DNA of 64,000 nucleotides from NCBI GenBank assembly GCA_037482215.1, contig CP148074.1, positions 4,526,001-4,590,000 of the forward strand, in the 5' to 3' direction. Under the pieces are notes generated by a model, which did no database searches, was not told the origin of the DNA, and saw only the letters and a list, made by a program, of their open reading frames with translations. Position numbers and translations under genes: made by a program. The first letter of the stretch is position 1. The number at the start of each line of letters is the position of its first letter. Origin of the DNA: Pseudomonas mendocina (GTDB lineage: Bacteria; Pseudomonadota; Gammaproteobacteria; Pseudomonadales; Pseudomonadaceae). This document shows, one piece after another, positions 9,146 through 17,465 of this stretch.

Positions 9146-12100
9146 ATGTCAGATAGCAAACCACTTAACTGGGCCTACCCATTTAAGGCCAAAGCAGCTG
9201 AAGGCGAAAACGCAGGCAACGCAACGCCTGAGCTTTACCAACAAGCCCTGACCAAAGCCAAAGACGGCTTCTACCTATTAGGCCGCAACGGCCTGTGGCA
9301 TGGCGGCGTGCACTTTGATGACAAAACGGCGGGATTGCTTGATCAGTCGGCAATTCATTGCATTGCCGATGGCGAGATCATTGCTTACCGCATAGATGCT
9401 AAATACCCAACCTCGCGGTACTCAGATGGACTGGAGAGGCAATTTTCAACAGGGTTCGTACTGGTTAGACATAAACTGGAACTGCCGAGCGTCCCGGCCA
9501 CAGCCAACACAACTACTGAGTCCGAGCAGACCGAAGGCACGCCATCTAATGCAGAGACCCGCTCGGCAAACACCCAAGTCAACACAACTGCCGATGCCCC
9601 TAGAGAAGCGCTCACCTTCTTCAGCCTCTACATGCACCTGATGGATTGGAACAGCTACGAGCTACCAGATGCCCCCACACCGCCACCATTTATGGGGGAT
9701 TCGGTGTATAGCCTAAAGCCCGATAAGGCTACCAACGCATTTACAGGCCTGCGCGTTCGCTCGGAACCCGGCGGTAACGTTATTGCACTACTGCCTAAAG
9801 GCTGCAAGGTACGCACAGGGGATGCACATGCAACGTCCTCAAAGTGGGTTGAGCTGCTTGAAGTGATTGATGGCCAAGCGTCACCCGCCCTTACAGGCGC
9901 TCCGCTAGGCTGGGTATTCCGTAGCGAAATGGACGCGACAGGTGAGGCTGACACCTATCTGATCGGAGAGAAAGCCAACGACCTCGAACCTAGCCTACTC
10001 AACGCCAAAGGCTTAAGTGTCCGCAAAGGACCGAACTTTCGAAGCGCTGAAATGGGTCATTTGCCTGTCGGTGCAAAAATTCGCCTAGAAGCAGGTACAG
10101 GTGCCTATCGTAAATTGGTTGAGGTGGTTGAGGGACAGAGCGTCGTCCCTCATGCCGGTAACAGTATTCACAACATCAATGGCTACGTTCACTTTGAATC
10201 GCTACAGGGCGAGCAAAGCAAACCCGAAGTAGACAGCGTGCAAGTGCTGGCCACTCCCCGCCCGATAAAAGCCGGTGAATTGATCGGCCATATGGGCCAG
10301 TACCAAAACCTAAACGACGCCCAGCCGCGCTCGTTGCTACACCTTGAAGTCTTCTCGTGTGAGGACGTTCCCGCCTTTATCGAGAAGAGCCGCGCGGTTG
10401 CACAAAAGCTACCTGCTGATCAGAAAACCCTGATCAAGGTACATGCCGGTTCCAGCATCAAACAGCCCTCAGAGGCAGACACACAGATTCCAGCAGGTAT
10501 AGACGTAGATATCAGCGCTGACTCCCCCAAGGAAGGTCACTGGGTCAAGGTGCAGCAGTATGTCGTTGTAAAAGCCAACAAGTCAGAATTGGGTGGCTAT
10601 GTCAGCGCTACAAAATCCTATCCATTGAATGCTGCTCAGAAGTCCGCTCTTGCAACCAAGGCTGGTGTCGAAGTTAGCAAGATGCCTGATACCGCAGACT
10701 TCCTATTGGAGTCTTACGACGCTGACGGTAACGGTGCGCTGCCATATTCCGGTGGCAGTATCCCCGCGACACACCCGATGCGCAAAGTAGGCATACGCCT
10801 GACAGGCACATACTGGATAGAGCGCAGCCAGCTCAACGCCCAAGGCCAGCGCAGCAGCACGGCAGGGTCACTGCAAGCCTGGACTGAGTTCCCGCTTACC
10901 AACGCCAACCCCGGTCAGGAATCCGGCTACGACTATATTCTTTCAGGCGCTAGCTGGGCAGACCTACCCGCAACTGCGAAAGCCGTAGCACCCGACCAAA
11001 CACGTTGGTGGTACGTCACCGTAGGCGGCAAAGAAGGCCAAGACATCTCCGGCTGGGTTCCGGAAATCGACCCTATCATTTCCAAACACTCTCCTTGGGA
11101 ATGGCCCGGCTTTACCACGATCGAGGATCACTCTTCATTGGTTAGCCAATGCTCAAGAAATCTCGATGCAACGCAGTGCATCACAGGTGAAGAGCAGCAA
11201 ACTTACGCCGCCATGATCGAACAAACCGAACGCGGCCCGATCTTCAGCAAGCTCTACGACATCATTGATGGCCAGAATCCCACAGGTGAACGCGACGGAA
11301 AGCTAACACCGAAAGAAATCCGTACCGCACTTGAAAAGCCATGGCTTGCACAGAGCATTTCACAAATCATCACCCATCATGAAAGTGAGTGGTTTTGGAG
11401 TGCAGCTAAATGGAATGCTCTAGACACGCTGATGGTTGAGGAGCCTGGGCATATTAATCAGGACTGGGAAGTTGAGAAGAAACGGATTGAAAAATTGAAT
11501 TGGTGGACGGACTTGATTGGGCAGGATGATATTGCTGAGAGTGGAAATATTTGGCACATCCATTGTTGCTCCATAGCATGCAAATTCAGTAAAAACAAAT
11601 CAGCAATAGACGTTGATAAGTTTATAGCTTTATACACTGCCCAGCATCAGGACTTTAGAGAGGACACTACACCACTAGGCGAGCAATCTAAAAGAAATTT
11701 AGAAAAGCTATTGAACAGTATAAATGAACATCTAATAGTATCGAATGTCAAAGTCAATGTATACGAGCTCGCATACATGCTAGCCACAACAAGACATGAG
11801 ACATACCACTACTTATCTGGCGAATATTTTAGTGAAAAACCAGAGATAGGTGACTACTCATACTTTAATAAATATGATCCAGTATTAGCCAGCACTGCGG
11901 CGCATCGAAAAAGAGCAAAAGAAAATGAGAACACAAAAGAGGGTGATGGTTTTAAATATCGGGGGAGAGGCTGCGTTCATTTGACATGGAAAAAGAACTA
12001 TAGAATATCATCAGAAGCAATCGGCGTTGACTTTGTAAACAACCCCGACCTTGCAGCAGATTTTAAATATGCAGTCCAAATAATGTTCTGGGGAATGAAA

Positions 12101-12232
12101 TCCGGCGTTTTCACCGGGCGCTCTCTATCTGACTATATAAATAAAAGCCAAGTTGATTACAAAGGCGCAAGACGGATAATTAATGGACAAGATGAAGCCG
12201 AGCTAATTGCATCATACGCAAGAAATTTTTAA
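9146..12232 (+). CDS. Second putative T6SS effector, paralogue with M23-like, two SH3, EF-hand-like and GH19-like domains
   Basis: A 1028-residue paralogue of the effector at 5112. Shared blocks: NWAYPFK at the N-terminus, WHGGVHFD at 51-58, ADGEIIAYR, SLYMHL at 160-165, KAGELIGHMG at 375-384 and LLHLEVF at 397-403. Here the M23-like fold is interrupted by two SH3-like repeats (about 195-262 and 282-355) instead of one. A calcium-loop-like stretch DADGNGALP lies near 525. The EF-hand that is canonical in the paralogue carries an insertion here (DGQNPTGERDGKL, about 708-720). The linker HSPWEW..HESEWFWSA is conserved. The C-terminal domain (about 820-1028) is GH19-like, with HET at 884-886, YRGRGCVHLT at 938-947 and ING at 1012-1014. 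The tail is AT-rich and only weakly similar to that of the first effector, which fits replacement of the toxic tip. No ribosome-binding site is visible before the ATG. Confidence 0.78.
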   Translation: MSDSKPLNWAYPFKAKAAEGENAGNATPELYQQALTKAKDGFYLLGRNGLWHGGVHFDDKTAGLLDQSAIHCIADGEIIAYRIDAKYPTSRYSDGLERQFSTGFVLVRHKLELPSVPATANTTTESEQTEGTPSNAETRSANTQVNTTADAPREALTFFSLYMHLMDWNSYELPDAPTPPPFMGDSVYSLKPDKATNAFTGLRVRSEPGGNVIALLPKGCKVRTGDAHATSSKWVELLEVIDGQASPALTGAPLGWVFRSEMDATGEADTYLIGEKANDLEPSLLNAKGLSVRKGPNFRSAEMGHLPVGAKIRLEAGTGAYRKLVEVVEGQSVVPHAGNSIHNINGYVHFESLQGEQSKPEVDSVQVLATPRPIKAGELIGHMGQYQNLNDAQPRSLLHLEVFSCEDVPAFIEKSRAVAQKLPADQKTLIKVHAGSSIKQPSEADTQIPAGIDVDISADSPKEGHWVKVQQYVVVKANKSELGGYVSATKSYPLNAAQKSALATKAGVEVSKMPDTADFLLESYDADGNGALPYSGGSIPATHPMRKVGIRLTGTYWIERSQLNAQGQRSSTAGSLQAWTEFPLTNANPGQESGYDYILSGASWADLPATAKAVAPDQTRWWYVTVGGKEGQDISGWVPEIDPIISKHSPWEWPGFTTIEDHSSLVSQCSRNLDATQCITGEEQQTYAAMIEQTERGPIFSKLYDIIDGQNPTGERDGKLTPKEIRTALEKPWLAQSISQIITHHESEWFWSAAKWNALDTLMVEEPGHINQDWEVEKKRIEKLNWWTDLIGQDDIAESGNIWHIHCCSIACKFSKNKSAIDVDKFIALYTAQHQDFREDTTPLGEQSKRNLEKLLNSINEHLIVSNVKVNVYELAYMLATTRHETYHYLSGEYFSEKPEIGDYSYFNKYDPVLASTAAHRKRAKENENTKEGDGFKYRGRGCVHLTWKKNYRISSEAIGVDFVNNPDLAADFKYAVQIMFWGMKSGVFTGRSLSDYINKSQVDYKGARRIINGQDEAELIASYARNF

Positions 12233-12276
12233 TCAACCCTAAAAGAATCATCACAAATATCTATGGATCTACAGCA

Positions 12277-13002
12277 ATGAAACCATCAACCATCATAGGC
12301 TTTACAATATTATCCCTATTAACCTCAGCAGGATATGGACAGAGCAACTTTGTCGCTTATATAGAAAAAAACAAGCGCGACATTGTTATTCGTATGGACG
12401 GGGACAAAAAACATTATAGAGATCTAGTCGGAAGCAAGGACGGAATCTACAGAAATCTAACCAACATCAATAACCGCCCCGGACTATTTTCCAGCTCAGA
12501 TGAAGACATTTTCTATACATTAGAAGCAACAAATGGGAACGTGCTTATTGATTGTTTTTATACAACCTTTCGAAGTAAGTACTCTGGAATTAGAGTTAAC
12601 AAGGCTGTCTGCGGGCTGGGTGAGAAACTAACACCAGAGTACACAGAAATACCATACCAGTACTTAAACAAGTGGAAGGAATCTGCGAACAGAATAAATA
12701 TAGCACCTCTCAGAGAAAGCAACACCCCACTAAAGATTGAGACATTTATAGAAAACGGCCTTAAAGAGATAAACTTATATAAATCAATGAGCGACCTAGA
12801 GAACTCTAGCCCTACTGTTTTTATTGAATCACCAGATGGATGTTATCTAGAAAGCAACAACCATATTTTCCTTGTCTATGACAGCAAAAAAACTGACCAC
12901 CCTATCAAAATGCAAATAGTTGAAGATGGAGATAACATGCAAATAAAGGATGTAGACAACGCATATATTACCTCTCTTCCTAGAACCGAGTGCTATAGGT
13001 AA
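12277..13002 (+). CDS. Exported protein, candidate immunity protein of the second effector
   Basis: A 241-residue protein starting 44 bp after the second effector. Residues 1-21 are a signal peptide (IIGFTILSLLTSAGYGQ), so the mature protein should be periplasmic. The body is rich in Lys, Asn and charged residues, has four cysteines in two halves of the protein, and shows no recognisable domain. It is not obviously similar to the candidate immunity protein at 7535, as expected if each antidote matches a different toxic tip. The gene is strongly AT-rich. The immunity role is inferred from gene order and export only. Confidence 0.57.
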   Translation: MKPSTIIGFTILSLLTSAGYGQSNFVAYIEKNKRDIVIRMDGDKKHYRDLVGSKDGIYRNLTNINNRPGLFSSSDEDIFYTLEATNGNVLIDCFYTTFRSKYSGIRVNKAVCGLGEKLTPEYTEIPYQYLNKWKESANRINIAPLRESNTPLKIETFIENGLKEINLYKSMSDLENSSPTVFIESPDGCYLESNNHIFLVYDSKKTDHPIKMQIVEDGDNMQIKDVDNAYITSLPRTECYR

Positions 13003-13106
13003 ATAAAAAAAATAAAAAGGGACGGATTTATTTATCCTCCATAGCTAAGAAAATTCTGCAACAAACATATTAAGCCATCCATATTTCAACGCAAAATGGA
13101 AGTTGC

Positions 13107-14360
13107 ATGAGACACAGACCATTTCTATATCTTTTACTCCCCATCATTTCTCTATTTATTTCTTCAGCGATATCCGCCGCTTCAGTCGAATTTCCTGTTT
13201 GGACACGTTATTGGGCAGGCACTTTGGGGAATAAGAACATCGAAATCACTCTAACCCGAACTGCTGATACTTTAGCAGGCAGTTACTGCTACCTCCCTTG
13301 CAAGCCCAGCACGCGTTACCAACTTGCTTTAAGTGGAGCGATAGAAGGAAATACCGCAGAGTTGTCAGAACATCTAAGCAACGATGGAAGCAATCTAACT
13401 GGAGTCTGGCACATTGACGCGCTTACCAACGAAATTTTAGGAACATGGACATCGCCAGATGGCAGGCGCTCTTTTCCAGTAAAACTGGAGCGTGTAATGA
13501 GCGATCTCGATAAGCATTTCCCCTACGAAATCCGCTTGCTCGCTAGCTCTCTACCTGAACCAGATATCAGCGGCTGCCCCACTCCACCATATGTGTCAGC
13601 TATTCGACTTTACAAGAACGGTGAGCTATTTCAGACGCTGGAAACAGATTCTCAAGGCACTTGTAGTATCTACACGCCAGACTTAATTGACGCAAACTTC
13701 GATGGCTGGCCAGACCTGAAAATTAATCTTTTTCTTCCTGCTGGCCCTAACATTCCTTCACAGATCTGGCTGTATGATCAAAAGACCGACCGTTACCTTG
13801 ACGCTCCGCAAGCCTTACAAGAAATAACCTCAGCCCAATTCGATCCAGAGTATCGCACCATCTACTCGCATTGGCGCTCCAGTTGTTGTGAACACGGCGT
13901 ATCCGTCTACCAATGGAAAGGCAGTGACATTCAACAGACTCAAACTGCAAGCAGTTATTTATTGCCAATAATGGATGGCACTACACCACGCTTGTGCTAC
14001 GTCATACCTAACTATAAAAATGGATTTATCGAGTTTGAGCAACGTGTCGAAGAGTTTAGCGGTGGAAAGCTGAAATTAAAAAATATTAACCCCGCAGACT
14101 GCGAGGTGCTTGAGGATATTTCATTTGCCATTCAACCAAGGGTTTTTATCGAGATTTTTAGACAAGACACCCCTGGCAAAAAACTCAAGGTAATACGCCG
14201 AGAAAATACTGCATGGAAACTATCAAAATTGGATAGCGGGTATTACTACTGCCCGGAACTCCCCTTCTTTAACAATGGGGAAATCCGGCGTGTAATTTTT
14301 ACGGATGATGCCGCCCTGTGTAGCACGCAAGATCCGAATAGAGCGTCCAACACTGAATAA
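13107..14360 (+). CDS. Exported protein of unknown function with a calcium-loop-like motif
   Basis: A 417-residue protein with a signal peptide (about residues 1-24, cleaved near AISAAS). A GGAAG ribosome-binding site sits 6 bp before the ATG. The first part (about 30-130) is a beta-rich region with WAGTLGNKNIEITLTR and a GVWHID segment, suggesting a lipocalin-like or beta-barrel domain. A DANFDGWPDLKI stretch near residue 197 is a DxNxDGxxD loop of the kind seen in FG-GAP and XAC2610-type exported proteins. Cysteines are frequent. It is the third exported protein in the effector block and could be immunity or an accessory factor. No function is claimed. Confidence 0.6.
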   Translation: MRHRPFLYLLLPIISLFISSAISAASVEFPVWTRYWAGTLGNKNIEITLTRTADTLAGSYCYLPCKPSTRYQLALSGAIEGNTAELSEHLSNDGSNLTGVWHIDALTNEILGTWTSPDGRRSFPVKLERVMSDLDKHFPYEIRLLASSLPEPDISGCPTPPYVSAIRLYKNGELFQTLETDSQGTCSIYTPDLIDANFDGWPDLKINLFLPAGPNIPSQIWLYDQKTDRYLDAPQALQEITSAQFDPEYRTIYSHWRSSCCEHGVSVYQWKGSDIQQTQTASSYLLPIMDGTTPRLCYVIPNYKNGFIEFEQRVEEFSGGKLKLKNINPADCEVLEDISFAIQPRVFIEIFRQDTPGKKLKVIRRENTAWKLSKLDSGYYYCPELPFFNNGEIRRVIFTDDAALCSTQDPNRASNTE

Positions 14361-14401
14361 CACCCACCTCCAGAACTATTAAATGACCAGGTTCGCTACA
14401 T

Positions 14402-14872
14402 ATGAACTATAAACTCAGGGTTGGATCGCCATGCATAATCGCACGTTACTTTGCCTTTCTCGTGCCACTTATCTTCATCCCTCATGCCTCTGCTCTTGAG
14501 CTTAGCCCGATCACATACAAAGAGGCGCTAAGCGCATACCGAGCGACTGGTGGCCTTGAGAACTACCGCTGCGCGCTGCTTCCTGCTGATAAGTTCTACG
14601 CACCGCTAGAAAACGCAGAACCAATCGCAGTGGAGCTTGATGACCAGCTTTTTATCAAGCTGGATGGCAATCCTATGCAGATAGGTATGGCCAGCGCGGA
14701 TGAGATGAGTAGCGTTTATTCCAGTAAGGATTTAACTGTCACGCTGATCAAGCAGTGGCAGTCTGATTTTTCGGAGTATCACGAATCGGATAACCGGCAA
14801 GTCGATATCGCGGTTAAAGCAGCCTCCGAAGAGAAGACCTATAAGGCCTTTGGTGAGGCATGTGGTATCTGA
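14402..14872 (+). CDS. Small exported protein of unknown function
   Basis: A 156-residue protein with a long basic N-region followed by a hydrophobic stretch (FAFLVPLIFIPHASA, about 18-32) typical of a signal peptide. The mature part has only two cysteines (near residues 57 and 154) and a repeated acidic pattern. It lies 41 bp after the previous gene on the same strand, closes the T6SS-linked block, and faces the CBM9-like gene tail to tail. No family was recognised. Composition is closer to the chromosomal average than that of the genes at 7.5-13 kb. Confidence 0.5.
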   Translation: MNYKLRVGSPCIIARYFAFLVPLIFIPHASALELSPITYKEALSAYRATGGLENYRCALLPADKFYAPLENAEPIAVELDDQLFIKLDGNPMQIGMASADEMSSVYSSKDLTVTLIKQWQSDFSEYHESDNRQVDIAVKAASEEKTYKAFGEACGI

Positions 14873-14923
14873 GACCGCTCACCCCAGCCGCGCTAACTGG
14901 AGTGACCGTATGCATCCGACTAC

Positions 14924-15601
14924 TTACTCAAACCTCACCCAGCCAAAGGTGTCCGGCATATGGAAGTTCAGTTCCGGTACGGGTTGCCAGCTGGCCCAGT
15001 GTGGATGGGAGGTTTGGTCGGCGCATTTGAACAGGTTGATGCGCCAAGTTTGGCCTGAGAGTTGGCCCAATTTTCCGACGTAGGCTTCAAGCACGCTGAA
15101 AGGGATAAAGAACTCAAGGCACCACTCGGTGGGTTCAGTGATTTCAGGTTCGACGACAGCAGGCAGTGTGCTTTGGACTCGGATTTGCTGGCCTTGCTCA
15201 GGCGTGAGTTTGCTGAACGCTTTGAAGCCATCCGCGGTGCGTTCTGCGTCTGTGATGTAGTAACTCAGCAGCGTTCCGTTGCCGCTCATTTCTACGCTGA
15301 TGTAGCCATTTCCGTCACTCGCCTGAGGCTTGGGCTGAAGGAATATCTCGACGCAGCTGTCGTTGCACACCATGTCTTGGAATTGCGTTGTAACGCAGCG
15401 GACATAGCGATCCTGAACCTTGAAGATGCCCTGTACGCCCTGCTCGCTATAAAGCAGTTTGGCTTGTGTGATGGGGCGGTGGTGGCTGCTTTCGCGACGG
15501 AATTGGTCAATGCTCATCACATCCGCTGTTTGCCAGTGGCTGGCATGCCAATCAGCCGTAACGGGAGGCAGGGTTTCGAGGTAGCGGATGACGTATTGCA
15601 A
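14924..15601 (-). CDS. Carbohydrate-binding family 9-like (CBM9-type) domain protein
   Basis: A 225-residue protein made of one beta-sandwich domain resembling the carbohydrate-binding domain found in xylanases and in many small stand-alone bacterial proteins. Supporting segments are WHASHW near the start, FKVQDRYVRC, a conserved DSCVEIFLQP and WCLEFFIPFSVLE towards the end, finishing with GWVRFE. No signal peptide is visible, so it is probably cytoplasmic. The longest start is a TTG at 15601 with no ribosome-binding site. The frame upstream of it is open but offers no ATG or GTG, and the first ATG lies 28 codons in, so the start is uncertain. The ligand is unknown. Confidence 0.7.
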   Translation of the reverse strand: MQYVIRYLETLPPVTADWHASHWQTADVMSIDQFRRESSHHRPITQAKLLYSEQGVQGIFKVQDRYVRCVTTQFQDMVCNDSCVEIFLQPKPQASDGNGYISVEMSGNGTLLSYYITDAERTADGFKAFSKLTPEQGQQIRVQSTLPAVVEPEITEPTEWCLEFFIPFSVLEAYVGKLGQLSGQTWRINLFKCADQTSHPHWASWQPVPELNFHMPDTFGWVRFE

Positions 15602-15848
15602 GGAGGTGTCCTGTTGATGTGTTTGGCGACTTTGTGCCGCCGCTGATGGCGCTGACCTTACCGCCAGCGCTTACGTTTTCCCAGTAGCCTGTGGACTCTG
15701 CGCTCACTCCGATGTGCATACACGCTGCTCTGGCACAGACAGCCTGTCTTTCACGGTTTGAAACATCCCCGCGCGTAATCAGCATCGCTCGATCAGCGTA
15801 TGTTGCGGTACGTTTGATCTCAGACACTAACTCACCCAAGTCTGGCAT
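15552..15848 (-). CDS. Doubtful small open reading frame, unknown
   Basis: A 98-codon frame on the minus strand from an ATG at 15848, overlapping the start of the CBM9-like gene by 50 bp. The translation (MPDLGELVSEIKRT..) has three cysteines and an ordinary amino-acid mix but no recognisable motif, and no ribosome-binding site precedes it. It fills a spacer of about 280 bp that otherwise would hold only promoters. It may be a real small gene or chance coding. Confidence 0.25.
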   Translation of the reverse strand: MPDLGELVSEIKRTATYADRAMLITRGDVSNRERQAVCARAACMHIGVSAESTGYWENVSAGGKVSAISGGTKSPNTSTGHLLAIRHPLPRNPASRYG

Positions 15849-15883
15849 TGAAATTATCAAGCCTGCGCTAACGAGATACCGCC

Positions 15884-17371
15884 ATGAATCCAATCGTCCA
15901 TAAGCACCTTTACATTGACGGTCAGTGGCTTGCCCCTGTGAAGGGGCAACGCTTCACTACAGATGATCCAAGTGATGAGTCCCTGCTGGCCGAGCTGCCC
16001 GCAGCAACGGCTGAAGACGTAGAGCTGGCGGTTAAAGCAGCCCGCCGTGCGTTTGATGAAGGTGAATGGCCATATTTGACCGGCGCAGAACGCGCGAGGG
16101 TGTTGCGTAAGGTGGCCGAAGGTATTCGCGCGCGCCTGCAAGAGCTGGCGGTGCTGGAGGTTCGTGACAACGGTAAGCCACTGGCAGAGGCTGAGCTGGA
16201 CATCGAAGACGCTGCGGGCTGTTTTGATTATTACGCGGATTTGGCCGAGGCAGCCGATACAACTCCCCGTCAGGACCTCGCAGTCGCAGATGACCGTTTC
16301 AGCACTTGGATCGAGCGGGAGCCGGTAGGTGTTGTGGGCGCCATTATCCCGTGGAACTATCCGCTTCTCATGGCCGCCTGGAAGGTCGCCCCCGCGCTGG
16401 CCGCGGGCTGCACAATGGTGCTTAAGCCTTCGGAGCTGACGTCACTGACGGCCATCGAGCTGGCTTCGATCATTCACGAAGCAGGCGTCCCGGCTGGCGT
16501 GTTCAACCTGATCACCGGACTGGGTGCAGATGCGGGTGCGCCGCTGTCTGAACACGCCCTTGTGGATAAGCTGGCATTTACCGGCAGCGTGCCGACTGGC
16601 CGCCGCATCATGCAGGCCGCTGCCCGCGAGATCAAAAACATCAGCCTTGAGCTGGGTGGTAAATCGCCCTTTATCGTCTTTGCGGACAGCGATATCGAAC
16701 AGGCCGTTGAGTGGATTATGTTCGGTATTTTCTGGAACCAGGGACAGGTCTGTTCGGCCACATCCCGCGTGCTAGTCGAGCGTGCACTGTACCCCGCATT
16801 GCTGGAGCGTCTGGCAGCTGAAGCGGCGCGCATCACCATCGGCAATGGCCTGCAGGAGGGCACCCTTCTCGGCCCGCTCGTCAGCCGTGGCCAGCATCAA
16901 AAAGTGTTGGATTTCATTGCGCAAGGTAAAGCCAGCGGCGCCCGTCTGGTACATGGGGGCAAGCGTCCTGAGCATCTGGATAAAGGCTATTACCTGGAGC
17001 CGACCATTTTTGCCGACGTACCACTGGACAGCGGCATCTGGTGTGAAGAGATCTTCGGCCCGGTGGTGTGTGTTCGTGCATTCGACACTGAAGATGAGGC
17101 ACGCCGTTTGGCTAACGACTCGCCGTTTGGTCTGGCAGCTGCGGTGATGTCCCGTGATGTGGCACGTGCAGAGCGTTTCTCCAAGCGGCTACGGGCTGGG
17201 ATCATCTGGATTAACTGTTCGCAGCCGACCTTCACCGAGGCACCGTGGGGCGGTTACAAGCAGAGTGGTATCGGGCGCGAGTTGGGGCAATGGGGCTTCG
17301 ACAGTTACCGCGAAATCAAACAGGTAACCCGTTATAACAGCGACCAACCATGGGGCTGGTACATCAAATAA
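15884..17371 (+). CDS. NAD-dependent aminoaldehyde/betaine-aldehyde dehydrogenase (ALDH10-like)
   Basis: A 495-residue aldehyde dehydrogenase that oxidises aldehydes to acids in the cytoplasm. Catalytic residues are in place: N158 in IPWNYP, K181 in LKPSE, E256 in LELGGKSP and C290 in QGQVCSATSR. The sequence follows the ALDH10 pattern of plant betaine-aldehyde and aminoaldehyde dehydrogenases throughout, for example AGCFDYYADLAE and the C-terminal QPWGWYIK (plant enzymes end near PWGWYKSP). This points to small amino-aldehydes such as aminobutyraldehyde, guanidinobutyraldehyde or betaine aldehyde; which one cannot be decided from sequence. A PuuD-like gamma-glutamyl-GABA hydrolase is encoded tail to tail with it, supporting a role in polyamine/GABA catabolism. 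Confidence 0.88.
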   Translation: MNPIVHKHLYIDGQWLAPVKGQRFTTDDPSDESLLAELPAATAEDVELAVKAARRAFDEGEWPYLTGAERARVLRKVAEGIRARLQELAVLEVRDNGKPLAEAELDIEDAAGCFDYYADLAEAADTTPRQDLAVADDRFSTWIEREPVGVVGAIIPWNYPLLMAAWKVAPALAAGCTMVLKPSELTSLTAIELASIIHEAGVPAGVFNLITGLGADAGAPLSEHALVDKLAFTGSVPTGRRIMQAAAREIKNISLELGGKSPFIVFADSDIEQAVEWIMFGIFWNQGQVCSATSRVLVERALYPALLERLAAEAARITIGNGLQEGTLLGPLVSRGQHQKVLDFIAQGKASGARLVHGGKRPEHLDKGYYLEPTIFADVPLDSGIWCEEIFGPVVCVRAFDTEDEARRLANDSPFGLAAAVMSRDVARAERFSKRLRAGIIWINCSQPTFTEAPWGGYKQSGIGRELGQWGFDSYREIKQVTRYNSDQPWGWYIK

Positions 17372-17408
17372 CGATATGGCTGGGCCAGTCCCGGCCAGGC
17401 AGCGAGTC

Positions 17409-17459
17409 GTGTGCTGCGGGGCGTGAGGCCGCGACTCAACCCCACGGCCCGCAGCACAC
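17409..17459. terminator. Hairpin between convergent genes
   Basis: A perfect 12-bp inverted repeat, GTGTGCTGCGGG at 17409-17420 and CCCGCAGCACAC at 17448-17459, lies between the stops of the aldehyde dehydrogenase and the PuuD-like gene. It has no T run, so it is probably a shared, possibly inefficient, terminator or an RNA-stabilising structure. Confidence 0.55.
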
Positions 17460-17465
17460 TAGCGT

